A stretch of DNA of 64,000 nt from Chionoecetes opilio. Lineage: Eukaryota > Arthropoda > Malacostraca > Decapoda > Majidae. Where the stretch lies: NCBI GenBank assembly GCA_016584305.1, contig JACEEZ010009445.1:1-64000 (forward strand). Direction: 5' to 3'. The notes under the pieces are model-generated. The model did no database searches and was not told the origin of the DNA. It worked only from the letters and a program-made list of their open reading frames with translations. Positions within the stretch are counted from its first letter, which is position 1. Every line of letters begins with the position of its first letter. A program made the position numbers and the translations under genes. Below, piece after piece: positions 1 to 11,530 of this stretch.

Positions 1-39
1 AAAAAAAATTTTTGGGCTTAACCACTCACTATCACCAAT

Positions 40-170
40 TGTTGTGTGTAAGGAGTTGTTGTGTGTAAGGGGTTTTGGTGCAAGGGTTGTGTGGAAAGGG
101 GTGTGTGTGTAAGGGTTGTTGTGTGTAGGGTGTGGTGAAGGGGTGTTGTGTGTAAGGGGTGTTTGTGGGT
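40..170. repeat. G/T-rich minisatellite, 17-bp unit (first block)
   Basis: Imperfect repeats of a unit close to TTGTTGTGTGTAAGGGG, with unit lengths varying by one or two bases. The same unit recurs in a longer block at 665-1030. No gene is seen here. Confidence 0.8.
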
Positions 171-287
171 CCCACCTAGCGGCCACCCGTAAGATCCACA
201 ATTAGAGGGTAGTCACGGAGCAAACTAGTTATACGATATTTATTGTACGTTATGTTAACATAAAACTAATGTTAAACAAGTTATGCA

Positions 288-600
288 TAGTACTAACCTA
301 ACCTCACTAAACCCAAAATTACTAACCTAACCAAACCCTCACTATAACCCTAAAGTTACTAACCTAACCTCACTATAACCCCTAAAAGTTATAACCTAAC
401 TCACTATAACCCCTAAAAGTTACTAACCTAACCTCCACTATAAGTTCAACCTAACCTCACTATAACCCCAAAAGTACTAACCTAACCTCACTATAACCCT
501 AAAAGTTACTAACCTAACCTCACTAAACCCCTAAAAGTTACTAACCTAACCCTACCATAACCCCCAAAAAGTTACTAACCTAACCTCACTATAACCCCCT
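288..600. repeat. 33-bp minisatellite containing CCTAACCTAA
   Basis: About nine imperfect copies of a unit near 33 bp that starts ACTAACCTAACCTCACTATAA and ends CCCCTAAAAGTT. The CCTAA core matches the arthropod telomere motif TTAGG read on the other strand, but it is embedded in a longer unit, so this is an interstitial satellite and not a telomere. Copies differ mainly in homopolymer length. Confidence 0.8.
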
Positions 601-664
601 AAAATTTACTTATATTGCCGTAGGGGGCTGCATGGGGCCCGCGGCCGCATTGGGGATACACCGT

Positions 665-1030
665 TGTGTGTAAGGGGTTGTTGGTGAAAGGGGGTGTTGT
701 GTGAAAGGGGGTTTGTTGGTGTGTAAGGGGTTGTTGTGTGTAAGGGGTTGTTGTGTGTAAGGGGGTGTTGTGTGGTAAGGGGGTTGTTGTGTGTAAAGGG
801 GTGTTTTTGTGTAAGGGGTTGTTGGTGGTAAGGGGTTGTGTGTAAGGGGTTGCGTGTGTAAGGGGTTGTTGTGTGTAAGGGGTTGTTGTGTGTAAGGGGG
901 TTGTTGTGTGTAAGGGGTTGTTGTGTGTAAGGGGGTTGTTGTGTGTAAGGGGGTTTTTGTGTGAAAGGGGGTTTGTGTGTAAGGGGTTGTTGTGTGTAAG
1001 GGGTTGTTGTGTGTAAGGGGTTGTTGTGCC
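665..1030. repeat. G/T-rich minisatellite, 17-bp unit (second block)
   Basis: Roughly twenty copies of AAGGGGTTGTTGTGTGT with frequent one-base length changes. Because 17 is not a multiple of three, more than one minus-strand frame stays open and gives spurious His/Asn/Pro/Thr-rich proteins. G-runs spaced by short loops on the + strand could form G-quadruplexes; this is inference. Confidence 0.85.
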
Positions 1031-1649
1031 GCTAACATCTTTTCGTCCGCCTCGTATTCTGGTCTGAGGTTCTTTTTTCCTCATAGTATACGCACGCAGC
1101 GTCATTTTTCGGTTCAGAGTAAGCATAGTACTCTAGATCTGTCACAGCGACAGCTTTCACTGTATGACACCGAAGTACAATCGCTCTTTATCAAACGTTT
1201 AGCCGACAGGTGTCAGACAGATGTTACAATTGGGAGCGTTCCTCCTCTGACGTTCATCAATAAACATTCGTAGTCCTGTTTGGAGGGAAGATTTTTTTTT
1301 TTCGCGCGTTTGGACAGAAATATTTACGGGAAATAAGGCACTGGAAACAATTATTTTTGGTGGATTAGGTGTTTTGAATGTACATTTCACATAATTAGGC
1401 AAAAAAAAAATATTATTTTAGGTTGGATGATACTTTAACATTTTAGAGCAATTTGTCTTTATTACATAGAATATACCACTGTGGCTTCAATTAAGGTTTT
1501 CGCTCTTCCTATGCTGCTGCTCCTCTTCCTGTCTTCTCGCCCTTTCTATAACTTCCAACTTCATCTCGGGGTGATTAACTTCCGTTCTTGTTGGGTGGCA
1601 TGGTGGGGCGGGGGTGGGGGCATGTATAGGCACGTAAAACACGGTCAGA

Positions 1650-1913
1650 GTTCTAATACACGGTTACCGCTGGCCAAAAAAATCCACAATGGCCGAGAGA
1701 TGCAGACGCTGCCTACGTCACAAGTGCGCAATGACGTCACAAAATGGGTCACCGTGTTGTGCGAGTGTAAGGGCGGAATTAGCCTGCTTGGATCGCCATG
1801 ACGAGTTGTATGAATACGGAATAGTGTGCGGATGAAGTGGGTTGCTCAGACCCCCACGTGTTGTACGGGATCATGTTGTTACGAACCCGTGTGTACGACG
1901 ATGACACTGTTAG
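1650..1913 (-). mobile_element. Degraded copy of the TIR element found at 39495-40381
   Basis: Read on the minus strand, this stretch follows the first part of the 39495-40381 element. Shared landmarks, in the same order, are an ACACGGGTTCG block, a GGGGGTCTGAGCAACCCACTT block and a GGCGATCC block. The two copies are clearly diverged. No TIR end is complete here. The 600 bases to the left (1031-1649) hold nothing I recognise. Confidence 0.6.
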
Positions 1914-2039
1914 TTCCTGTTACTAATACTAACTAATCAACCTTTCATCCCCATCATGAACTTGTACTAAGCGCCAATTAAAAACTCCAGATTGACTCCG
2001 TATAAATACTGATGACTTGAGTACATCAAGCATTTACCA

Positions 2040-2470
2040 GCTCTAATGTTTGTGAACCAGTTTTTTCCCCATTTATTTTAATTACGCTTTTCCAGTTTGA
2101 ATCGTTACTTCCTTGTTGTTGTACCTGATTACTAGCAGTAAGAACTTTATACATCTCCTTTATGATCCCATTTAACCACTTAAAAACTTTAATCAGATCG
2201 CCCCTGACTCTACGCCTCTCGAGTGAGTGTAATATTTAGTAGCTTCAATCTCTTCATAACTAAAGTTTGCATTCCATGAATTTTTTTGGTCCCCTTCTCT
2301 GCACTGTTCTAACGGGGTATCCACCCGAAATACGGAGCCCAAAAAACGTACCAATAGTTAGGTGACTTTTCTGACTAGAGCCAAATAAAAGCTTTAGAAA
2401 ACCCCTCAGCATTTCTATTTTAACACCCCTGGTAATAAATCCTAACACCCTATTCCCTGATTTCTGCTAA
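2040..2470 (-). pseudogene. CR1-like non-LTR retrotransposon, C-terminal part of RT
   Basis: Minus-strand translation gives NRMLGFITRGV-like sequence, then a stretch resembling the RT thumb and the region after it (VQRRGPK near 2300). This pattern is typical of the C-terminal third of CR1/L2-type pol proteins. The frame is broken by stretched homopolymers. It is probably part of the same element as 2660-4010, with foreign sequence at about 2473-2655 between them. Confidence 0.6.
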
Positions 2471-2472
2471 AC

Positions 2473-2655
2473 AGTACCCCCCGAGTTCCGCTTGGGGTTT
2501 CGCGCGAGTCCTAAATTTTTACCACCCGAATTCCCCATTATCCCCCCGAGTTCGAAATGTTGTACTTTTTTTTTTGTTGTGTGTGTGTGGTGTGTGTTGT
2601 TACCAGTTGTAAATACAGGAAAAGAGCTATGTCGTACTGTCCCGTCCCAAATCAC
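2473..2655. mobile_element. Inserted fragment with CCCGAGTT-type terminal sequence
   Basis: It begins with a CCCCCCGAGTTCCGC-like end, related to the CCCTCCCGAGTTTCGCGC ends at about 6391 and 52170. It lies between two parts of a CR1-like element and includes a short TG/GT-rich run at 2575-2600. The right boundary is uncertain. Confidence 0.4.
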
Positions 2656-2659
2656 TATT

Positions 2660-4010
2660 ATCCAGTTCCTTTGAAGCCCTGAATACTTTTTGCATTAATC
2701 ACTTTTGCATCAAGGTTTTTCCAGGTTTTAGCTTTATAGGGGAAGTGTATTTTTTTATGTCCCCTTTGCATGTTGTCCTTTTAAATTTTTTCATGACCTC
2801 TGACTTCTATCGCCCCACACAAACAATTTTCTTATCAATTTTTCCAGGCCCATTATGCTCTATCACTGCTATAAAACCCCCCCTTTCTTTTTTCCAAAAG
2901 ATTTGGGATTTTTAGTTTTGAAAGTTTTTCTTCATAGGAAATCTTCGGGTTGGACCCATTTTTGTGGCTCCCTTTGTTTTCTCTCAATTTTCCTTATATC
3001 CTTTTTTTATGGGGCCCAAAATCACGCCGCATTTTCCCAACCTTTGGGTGAATAAAGATTTTATCAATTTTCTTAATCATTCTTCACCCAGATTTTTGAA
3101 TGCCTTTTTATTTTCCCTCAGCAACTGATATGTACTCCTTGATCTTTTTTTATTGTTTTTGGTGAAAAAATTGCCGTAATCCAACCCCAGATTTTTTTCG
3201 CCTTTTTTTTGTTTATCCTTTCTTTCCCATCAAAATACTTTCCTTTTGTTTTTTGCTACTGCCCACTCCATCACTTTACACTTTTAGCATTAAACCCATT
3301 TCCCATTTTGGCCCATCGAAAATTTTATCTAGATCCTTTTGAAAACCCTCACAGTCCTTTTTATTTCTACTTTTTAGTAATTGATCACAGAAAATAAATC
3401 ATATAATTTTTACCCCTTCTGTATATCATTTACAGGGGCCCAAGAACATTTTGGGGCCAATATGACCCTGGGGGAACTCCACTTATCACACTGCACCTTT
3501 TGACTTTGATTTTTTTTTACTGTTCTCATCTCTCTGTTGACAAAAAATTTTCCATCCACTCAGCAAACCACCCTTCAGTCCTCCTACATGTTCTACTTCA
3601 GAGCAGTCTTTTTGAGGCCCTTGCAAATGCCTTTTGGCCAAGTATATGAAAATCGACCCACCCCTTTTTTCCTGGTCCATCGATCACCATAAAAAGTTTA
3701 AAAAATTGTTTTGTAAAAATTTCCTCCTCAATCCAAAATGGCCACCTGCGAGTTTTTTTTGTCTTTTCCCAAAAATTTTTCAACCAGGGGGCCTCCCCCA
3801 AAAATTTTTTTCCCATTTTGCCACTACGCCTTGTTAATGATATGGCCTGTAATTTGTGGTTCTTCTTTGTCTCCCCTTTGTGAATGGCACAATATTTGCT
3901 TTTTCCAATAAAGGGGACTCTGTTCCTTGAGTGAACTTCAATTACACAGAACTTTCCTGCTGTTGGCATGCACCTTCATTTTTCCATTTTGACACCACTG
4001 GACCGGGGCT
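2660..4010 (-). pseudogene. CR1-like non-LTR retrotransposon, RT domain (decayed)
   Basis: Minus-strand frames give, in order: an AISLTRRSGKM block equivalent to RT motif 1 (about 3840), a KLEHVGGLKGGLL-like block after the catalytic KAFDKV region (about 3560-3600), REMRTV-type sequence, a GVPQGSVLAP-like block (about 3450) and a degraded FADD-type motif near 3370. The element at 51021-52157 has the same order and wording, so they are one family. The frame is repeatedly broken by runs of extra A, T, C or G. No endonuclease domain was identified. Confidence 0.6.
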
Positions 4011-5327
4011 TTTCTCACTCTTGACTTTCCTTTAGCCTTTTACTTTTTTACTTTACTTTTTGTTTTCCATTAATTTTCTTTTGATTATATTTTCTTTTTA
4101 AATTTCACTTTTTCTTGTAAAACCAGTCTGTAAAATTTTTCTCCCCTCAGCCTGTTGTAATGCATTTCATACACTATACCTTCTACCTTAGCTTATCTTT
4201 CCCTTCCTTGTTTTTTTTTTTCCTTGAAAATCTAGAAAATTTTTCGGTTCTTTTTTAATTTTTTCATTATATTCCTCTCATAGTTACTTTCTTCTTCTCT
4301 TCGGATTCTTACTATTTATTTCTAGTTTTTTTATTTTCCCCAAAAGGGTTTATACCACCTTTTTCCTCCAAAATTCCATGTTTTTTTTTCTTTTTAGTCT
4401 TGCTAAATTACATTTTTCTGTTAAACCATTTAATTTTTTCTTTTCTTGATAACTACTTGGGGAAATAAAATTTATCCTTGGTGTAAAATTTGGATGAACT
4501 ATCCCCCTTTTTTGGGTACCCTTGTGCATGGAAAATTTTCTCCAGTCTGTCTCCCGAAGAATTTTTTAATCGTCAAAGTCTGCTTTTTCCTAATTGTATT
4601 TCCTTTCTTTTGTTTTCTCTTCCCCCTCTTTTTTTCTATCATTTATTTTAAATTCAATAGACATGGGCGTCTTTTCCCGTGGGCACTATAATTTACTTTA
4701 CTAATTACTTCAGTTTTTTCGTCAATAGTAGGTCTGCTTTATGGTTTTCGACCTCTGAATCTTTTGTTCTCTTTAATCAAAGAGTCATGATGTTACTTAC
4801 CAAATCCAACAATATACCCCCCATGAGTCTTCTCCTCCCAAATATACCATTTTCCCAGCAAACTTCTTTGAGTTAAAATTTTTCCCCCAAAATTATGTTC
4901 TCACAATTTTTTCCCTGATTTTTTAAACATTTGTTGTATCCTTAATGTCTCCATACCCTTTTCTCCCCAGGAATTTGTCTTTGGTGGAACGTATAGAGTA
5001 CTAATCTCTATTTTCCTTTTTCTCACCAACTCACCTTCAAAACCTCTCCATTCCCCCTCCCTTTTTACCACATTTCCTACTACCACACCCTTTTGTTAAC
5101 ACCAACACCCCCTCCCTTTTTTTGATTTCTGTTTCGCTTCCATCTTTTATTTACCCCCCCAACTGGCACATCCTCAGAATCATCGCTTCATTTTACTAGA
5201 CCAAAAAGTCGGGTTTTTTGGGTTAGGTAAACGTTTACTTCGTTAATGTTGACATAGCCCATTTATATTTGTGTCGATACTGCCATCCTTTTCTTTTCCC
5301 TTTTGGGCTGTTTTCTTATTCTTTGTG
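4011..5327. other. No gene recognised
   Basis: T-rich, homopolymer-stretched sequence. I see no conserved protein, RNA or complete repeat. It may continue the upstream part of the CR1-like copy, but nothing is diagnostic. Confidence 0.5.
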
Positions 5328-5560
5328 TGTATGGTGTGCCCACAGTGCCGTTAAGCAGTGACCCCAGGGGGGGGGGAGGTAGGCCGGGGGTTCCCCGGGG
5401 CGTGAGCTTGGGGCCCCGTCCGTGGTGGTGTAGGGAGGTTTTTTTTAGTGATAAAAAAGGTCTTGTGATTAGAGGTTCATGTGCCCCCCCGGGCCCGATG
5501 ACTCGCAATCGTAAGTAGGTTAAGGGCAGCATTGGGTGTTTTTAGGCCCCTCAACGGGGG
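5328..5560 (-). mobile_element. SINE-B copy (degraded, tRNA head missing)
   Basis: It follows the 8185-8510 SINE block by block: a CAGTGCCGTTAAGCAGTGAC start, a GTGATTAGAGGTTCATG block, and a TTAGGCCCCTCAACGGGGGCAG block. The tRNA-like promoter end present in the 8185-8510 copy is absent. C and G runs are expanded. Confidence 0.65.
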
Positions 5561-5629
5561 CAGAGAAAGATTTATACCTTACGGTAATATCAAAATCAAG
5601 TATCGCTAAAGAGGTAAAAAGCTAGTAAG

Positions 5630-5914
5630 ATGGAAGAATGGGGGAGCAAAAACGTGTGTGATGTTGGGGACAGGAGTGGTGAAATGTGGAGAACTTTATG
5701 GGAATGTGAAACGTATGAGTATGCTGAAAAAAAGATGTTGGAGGGAGTGGTAGAAGAAGTAGAGTGGAAGAAGGCGAGAGATGAGAGAAGGAGTGTGGAT
5801 AGGCAGATGGAGTACCGCTGGGGTTTTGTGTTGGTGGAGGAGGGAAGTCGGGGGCTGAAAAAAAAAAATAATTCTTGGGAATTCTTTGGGGAAAACCGCA
5901 TGAGAGGGGAATGA
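5630..5914 (+). pseudogene. Possible non-LTR retrotransposon C-terminal fragment
   Basis: An open frame of 94 codons carries WRTLWECETYEYAEKKML. This resembles the H(L/T)LWEC..Y segment found near the C terminus of many non-LTR pol proteins. No RT motif accompanies it. The antisense frames at 5596-6061 are Ser/Pro/His-rich and look like shadows. Confidence 0.35.
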
Positions 5915-6139
5915 GAGGGAGGGGGGCCCTCGTGTGGGGGACCCCGTGGAATGTGATGCGAGGGAGGAAGAGGGGAAAATGAAACACCTAGTTTTGCTTC
6001 CCCCTTTTTCTTCCTCCCAAAAAAAATATGTGTGTGGGAGAACGCCGGACCAAAGGCTCACCGACGCATCAGCTGGGTGAATCCCAAATCAAGCTCAAAC
6101 TCGTAGGGCCTCTCCTCTCCCCCTTCCCCCTTTCCCGTC

Positions 6140-6400
6140 CCTAGTTTGGGTGGGCCCCCCCGGGAGGTGGCACAAACCCCGGCTAACACCCGGTACCAAT
6201 TTACTGCTGGGTGGACAGGGGCTCGGAGCATTTTCAGGGGATTTTTGGGTGGAGAAAATGAGTTTATTAGCCGTAAAATATGTTACACCTCGCACCGGAT
6301 TAAATAAGAATTTTTACTGTGTTTTCAATACCCAAGTTTCGTGATCCTCAAGTTTAGCGCTAGCCTTGTGAAGAAAGCAAGCGCCAAACTCGGGAGGGTA
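6140..6400 (-). mobile_element. Terminal part of a CCCTCCCGAGTTTCGC-type element
   Basis: Read on the minus strand it starts ACCCTCCCGAGTTTGGCGC at about 6392. It then matches 52170-52530 over most of its length, including a CCCCTGTCCACCCAGCAGT block and a CACCTCCCGGGG block. The 52-kb copy carries a SINE insertion that this copy lacks, so the SINE arrived later there. Confidence 0.6.
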
Positions 6401-6499
6401 CCGTACACGTTTCCTAGGACGGAGGTCTGACCTTACCCTCATTTCCCAAAATCTTCTCCACCTTCTGACCTTTTCAAGATACATTGCATATAGTGTACC

Positions 6500-7770
6500 T
6501 ATTACCAGGATTTTTCTACCAAACATTAATTACGCTACACTTGTCAACATTAAATTCCATCTGCCATTTGACTGCCACTCGTTTAACTTATCTAAATCTC
6601 CCTGCAAAACCCTTTACATCAGGGCTGTGATCTAATAATCCTACCTATGTTAGTATCATCAGCAAACTTTCTGATATCACTGCTAATCCAACTCTCCCAA
6701 GTCGTTAATGTAAATAAAAAATAGTAATGGCCCAAAAAAGACCCCCGTGGAAACCCCACTTGTTACCTTCCATACCTTACCATTCTGATTTAGAACCATT
6801 AATTGTAACCTTTGTTGCCTATCACTTAGCCAAGATCTAATCCAAAGAAGAACCCTCCCATCTATTCCCTGTGCCTTAACCTTATATAAGAGTCTCTTGT
6901 GTGGTACTTTGTCAAATGCGTTTCTAAAGTCCAGGTATACAATATCCTAATCTCATCATTATCTGCCGCCTTATAAACTTTTCTATAAAAATCAATAAAT
7001 TGGTGAGACATGATCTACCCTTGGTGAATCCATGTTGTGGATCATTTACCAAGCTATGCTTCTCTAAATGCTCTCCAATGTTTTTTGCAATAACAGATTC
7101 CAATAATTTACCTACCACTGACGTCAGGCCAAACGGGTCGATAATTTGACATTAATCCTCTATCTCCCTTCTTAAATATAGGAACTACATCTCCTCTCCC
7201 CATTAATGGCACCTCCCTAGATTAACCGAATTCCTGAAAATGTGCACTAACGACTCGCTAACAACCTCTTTGCATTCTTTTAATACTCTGGATAAACTTC
7301 ATCTGGTCCTGATGACTTAAACTTCTTCATTTCATCTGCTATTTCTTATAGAAGATTATTTCTTATATATATAAAACACTTAAGAAATAATCATTTAAAA
7401 TATTACACATATCCTCATCAGAACTTATAATCTCCCCCTGATCTATTTTTTAACGGACCCACCAATTCCTTACTTTCTGTCTTATAGACCTAAAAAAATC
7501 CCTTAGGATTGGTTTTTGCCTGGCCAGCAACCTTAATCTCATAGTTTTTCTTTGCTGTTCTTGTTTAACTTCTGACTGTCCTTGTATAGTTTTTCTTTGC
7601 TGTTCTTGTTAACTTCTTGACTGTCCTTGTCCTAGCCATCACATTATACTGCTCACTACTCACCTGCCCTGCCTTAACCTTCTTATACATGTTACTTTTT
7701 AGTCCTATGTTGTGTTTTAAACTCGTAGTCCATTTGGGATCGTTTTTCCTTGACTATATCCATTTTGAAT
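6500..7770 (-). pseudogene. CR1-like non-LTR retrotransposon, RT domain
   Basis: The best-preserved stretch is minus-strand 6924-7118. It reads VGKLLESVIAKNIGEHLEK and then LVNDPQHGFTKGRSCLTNLL, the finger and palm entry of CR1/L2-type RTs. Downstream toward 6500 lie a degraded GVPQGS region near 6740 and a SDISKFADD-like region near 6670. Upstream, 7541-7630 holds a short tandem duplication of a TTTTTCTTTGCTGTTCTTG-containing unit. No full-length frame remains. Confidence 0.7.
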
Positions 7771-7779
7771 GACTAACCA

Positions 7780-8180
7780 TGAGAAATTTAAAAACACACT
7801 GCACTTCACCATTTGCATTGATGCATGACTAAATCACCCATCCTGCCTTTCGTCCTCCTTCCAAACCACCAGTCCTCCCGTCCAAATCATGCAATGTTTG
7901 ATTCATCTCTTGGCTATGTCCATCCTCGCACATAAAGTAATACAGGGGGGGCTCTTCCCCCCCTTTGCTGCACTTCTGACCAGCAGAAATAGGTTTTTTT
8001 CTCTTTTAAGAAACATAATAGGTGGTGGATAGCTGTTAGCTGGGTTGGCTGCCAATTAGGAGATTGTTGCTATCATTTTTTCTTATCCCCTTATGATTGG
8101 CTCTCCAACAAAAAAGATAGAGCTATGGATCTTATTTGGAAAGCCATGTGTCAGTCTGTTTTTGTTTTTGTTTTTACATC
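7780..8180. other. No gene recognised
   Basis: Intergenic sequence with no protein-coding or RNA signal that I can support. Confidence 0.5.
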
Positions 8181-8184
8181 TTGG

Positions 8185-8510
8185 CCTATAGCGCCTGTAG
8201 GCAGTGATCTCAAGGGGTGGGATGGTAGGCCCTGGAGGCTCACTTGAGGGCTGTGATGGTTGGCCCTCGCCCATGGTGCACAAGCAGGATCTTTTTATAG
8301 TGATGCCTGTGATTACAGGCTCATGCCGCCCCCATGTGTCCTCCGATGCACTCACAATCGAAGGTAGAGTAAATGGGCAGCTGTGGGTGTTCTTAGGCCA
8401 CTCGACAGTGCAGAAATATTTTAAGTGGATTTATGGGTCTCACTTGGGATCGAACTCGGGTCTTCGAGAACACCACCGGTGACGCTAACCACTCTGCTAC
8501 TTGCCTCCCC
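8185..8510 (-). mobile_element. SINE-B, tRNA-derived, near full length
   Basis: On the minus strand the right end is a tRNA-like RNA polymerase III promoter. An A-box-like AGCAGAGTGGTTAGCG lies near 8494 and a B-box-like GAGTTCGATCC near 8455. The body contains TGATTACAGGCTCATGCCGC and a TAGGCCACTCGACAGTG block. The tail end is near CGCCTGTAGGC at 8190. Copies of the same family occur at 5328, 11158, 52268 and 52995. This is a transposable promoter remnant, not a working tRNA gene. Confidence 0.85.
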
Positions 8511-8769
8511 TATTTACTGATGCGAAGCTAGATAGGCTACCTCTCAAGCCTTGTACAGGGTTTGTGGCTCAAGTACACTCCTTGGACCAAATTTTTGCTT
8601 AAAATACAGTGGAAGTCCCTTTATCCAGCATTCTGGTATCTGGCACCTGCCTGTATCCACCATATTATAGAAAAAAATACATTAGTTTTACAGTGAAAAA
8701 CATAGTAAAAAAAATTACATTTATACATTTGAAATTCCCTTTTGTGTTAGTATTTATTTATAAAATTAT

Positions 8770-9110
8770 TACACTACACCATTGGGAGTATAATTTCTGT
8801 TTATTTAATTGGGTTCTGAGAAACTTTCTCTCTGAGTTTCTGTCACAAATCTCTACTTTCGGAGATATATAATGGTGTTGGTAGGAAGGAGAGTAAGATA
8901 TGAAAATTAACTAACCAAACCCCATGATATGACTCACTAATTTATCCTAATTCAAACAAATCCCATGTTTTAACCTAACAAAAGCCACTTCCTTATTAAA
9001 TATGTGTCCGCAGCATGGGACAAAAACAGAAGCGATGCAGGTCACAAGAAGAAAAGTGAGGCACAACTAAACACTAGTCTCTCTCTCCCTATAAACAACA
9101 TTGCCAGTGA
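8770..9110. repeat. Fold-back element, truncated copy
   Basis: It shares a left arm and core with the fold-back element at 9175-9606: GGGTTCTGAGAAACTTTCTC, then a CCTAATTCAAA block, then CTCTCTCCCTATAAACAACA. It lacks the inverted right arm. Its position directly in front of the complete copy suggests a tandem arrangement or a partial duplication. Confidence 0.65.
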
Positions 9111-9174
9111 TCAGTAAAATATAGCATGCTTGAAAAAATTGGCAGTAAATTTTTACTCTAAGACCATTATTCTC

Positions 9175-9606
9175 TACACTTTTGGGAGTATGGTTTCTGT
9201 TTACCTAAATGGGTTCTGAGAAACTTTCTCTCTCTGAGTTTCCGTCGCAAATCAGTGCATTCGAAGATATATAATGTTGTTGGTAGGAAGGAGCGTGTAT
9301 ATAAGATATAAATATTAACCAAACCTAACCCCACGTTTTGACTCATTAACCTAACCTAATTCAAACTAATCCCACGTTTTTACCTCCTGACGAAAGCTAA
9401 ATCCTTATTAAATATGTATGCGGCAAGGAAAAACAGAGGTGATGCAAGTCACAAGAAGAGTGACGCGCAAGTAAAAACTGTCTCTTTCCTCCCTATGTCC
9501 AACATTTCATATCTCACAAAAGTATTGATTTGTGACAGAAGGTCATAGAGAAAGTTTCCCAGAATCCAATAAGGTAAACATAAACCATACTCCCAATTAT
9601 TGTGTA
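9175..9606. mobile_element. Fold-back MITE with ~105-bp inverted arms
   Basis: The left arm (9175-9283) and the reverse complement of the right arm (9497-9606) align over about 105 bp. Both contain TTGGGAGTATGGTTT near the tip and AAACTTTCTCT further in. The core has CCTAACCTAATTCAAA and a GTCACAAGAAGAG block. A related core plus right arm lies at 49680-50001. It encodes no protein. Confidence 0.75.
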
Positions 9607-11150
9607 GGAAATCTTGGTCCTCGAGTAAATTAATACCAAATTGGCTACTCCATGGCCATACCGCCATAGATCTGTGCCAACCTTGGCCATCCCAGTCAAA
9701 TTTTTCTGGCTCCGCCACTGCTACTATCTATAGTATCCAGGACCCAAGCTAAGCAACTACTATGTGAATTTAAAAGGTAACTGCCACTCTTAAGGCTGCA
9801 AAATTTTTGTTTTGTTTTGTCTCTAAGTATGTATGGGTAGCTACACCTTGAGGATTTATTTATATAGTAGACCTTTCCATATCTGTAATTTTCCCATATC
9901 TGGCACACCTTGGTCCCAATAATGCCATATAAATCATTATTACATCCCATTCGGCCTGTTCTTAATTTTATACAGTAAGTTCTCTTATTTTTTACACTTA
10001 TATTGTTTTTACAACAAAAAATATGCACTCTAACATTATATTTAGTAGAGTTGAAATCTTGTTCTGTGTGTGATGTTATGCTGAGCAAAATGCAACCTCA
10101 CCATAATAATTTTTTAAATGGAAATATTATATTCAAATTACACAAAATTTACATTGTTGCTTTCATGAACCTGACTTTGCGTTAAAAAAATAACAGACTG
10201 TATAACTAAATTATTTTAGTGCTTTTTGCTTTGGCATTTTGTTGTATGTGGTAGAAGAAAGATACCGAAAGGCTAAGAATTTGTCCAAAGATTTCTTATT
10301 TTCATAAAATCCTAAAAAAAAAATTGGCAGAGTCCCTTTAGATCCTATTGGGTAGGTGGATCCACAGAATTTCAAATTACCTGCTTCAGCATCAGTGCAT
10401 TTGCTGCTATGAATCCTTTAAAAGCATTGGTTGCCTGCCTGACAACCAGTTCACCTTGTGTCAATCATAGGCCAATTACATGACTGACACATGAGCAAAT
10501 TTCATTTGAGCATTTAGCACCAACATGCCCATTGTATACCTGCCTTTTTTTTTTTTTAATCTTTAATATCTACAGGAAAAAAAAACATGTGCATTTTTGT
10601 TTTTGCAAGTTTTTCTCATTTTTTTGTACAGGGACCCCTCTATAAACCTTTTTTTCCTCACCCTATCGTACACGGGGCCCGTTTCCCTTTAGGCCTTACT
10701 TTTCCTCCCGGGTCCAATGAAAGGCTCCAATCAATGCACGGGGCGGCACGGGCAGCTGGTCAGTCACTTGTACCACCACCAACAAAAACCCAATAGAAAA
10801 TTTCCCAAGAAACCCCAAAAACCCAAATTTGTCGGAAAAAATTTGGGGGGTTTTCTCAAACAAACCCATCGGGAAATTGTCTGCATTGCTTGGGGTTTTT
10901 AAAACATGGCCATGGAAATACAGTAACCTTGAAAGTTCCCTGTCAGTGTAGCGGGTTTCCTTTATCCCCGGGTTTTTTTCAAACCCCCACGCCCCTTCTT
11001 GCACCATTGAAGCCCTTTTTTAAGGTGTTAAGGGCGCCCCCCTGTTTAAAATTTTAGGCAAAAACCACCCCTATTTACCCCACCTAGACCCCAAACTTAA
11101 GCATCTTTCAATTTGGCCCCGGTCTCCTACATTTTTCCCCAGGAGCCCCC
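9607..11150. other. No gene recognised
   Basis: AT-rich intergenic sequence. From about 10560 onward, homopolymers become abnormally long. No conserved protein or repeat boundary is clear. Confidence 0.5.
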
Positions 11151-11157
11151 CCTTTTA

Positions 11158-11245
11158 TGATGAGTGCATGGGGAAGGAAACGGGGGGCGTGAGTCCCCTA
11201 CAGGCGTCACTATGAAAACCCTCCCAAGCCACCTCAGGCGCCATG
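11158..11245 (+). mobile_element. SINE-B fragment
   Basis: This short block matches the SINE-B copy at about 53243-53330, with TGAGTGCATGGGG, then GGGGGGCGTGAGTC and ACAGGCGTCACTATG in the same order. It lacks both the tRNA-like head and the tail. Confidence 0.6.
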
Positions 11246-11439
11246 TGATTTTTTGGGGGCTTTGGGGTCCCAAAAATTTTAAAGTAAAACCCAATATCCT
11301 CTTTAAAAGGACGAGCTACGTTCGGGAAAAATTTGTGTGTGAAGAAAAAAAAAACATTAAGCGGACCCTATGCCCCCATTATATCCCATTGTTTTTCTTA
11401 AAATTCAAGAAAAAATTTATGTGAGTAACTTCAATTTCA

Positions 11440-11530
11440 AATAAAGTATTTACCTAGTTGTATTTTATGGACCAGAGCTAACCCCATAGGTTTCCCGTTT
11501 CCATTTTTAATTTTATTTGCTTAGTGTTTG
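11440..11530 (-). mobile_element. 3' end fragment of a CR1-like element
   Basis: The TATTTACCTAGTTGTATTTT block followed by a degraded GAGCTAACC region matches the 3' terminus of the CR1-like copy at 51021-52157, which begins with tandem TTTACCTAGTTGTA units. Such short terminal repeats are normal for CR1/L2-type elements. Confidence 0.6.

Noticed and set aside
288..600. Telomere at the left end of the window
   Set aside because: CCTAA motifs are part of a 33-bp unit and are followed by unrelated satellite. There is no continuous (TTAGG)n.
599..1126. 175- and 142-codon Asn/Pro/Thr/His-rich minus-strand frames
   Set aside because: Products of the 17-bp minisatellite in different frames.
8440..8510. 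Functional tRNA gene
   Set aside because: A- and B-box-like motifs exist, but the surrounding sequence is a SINE body and does not fold as a complete tRNA. The same holds for 46070-46133 and 52995-53130.
8606..8660. TIR-like CAGTGGAAGTCCCTTTATCC start of a Tigger-type element
   Set aside because: A similar sequence at about 9868 has the same orientation, and no inverted right end was found within 2 kb.
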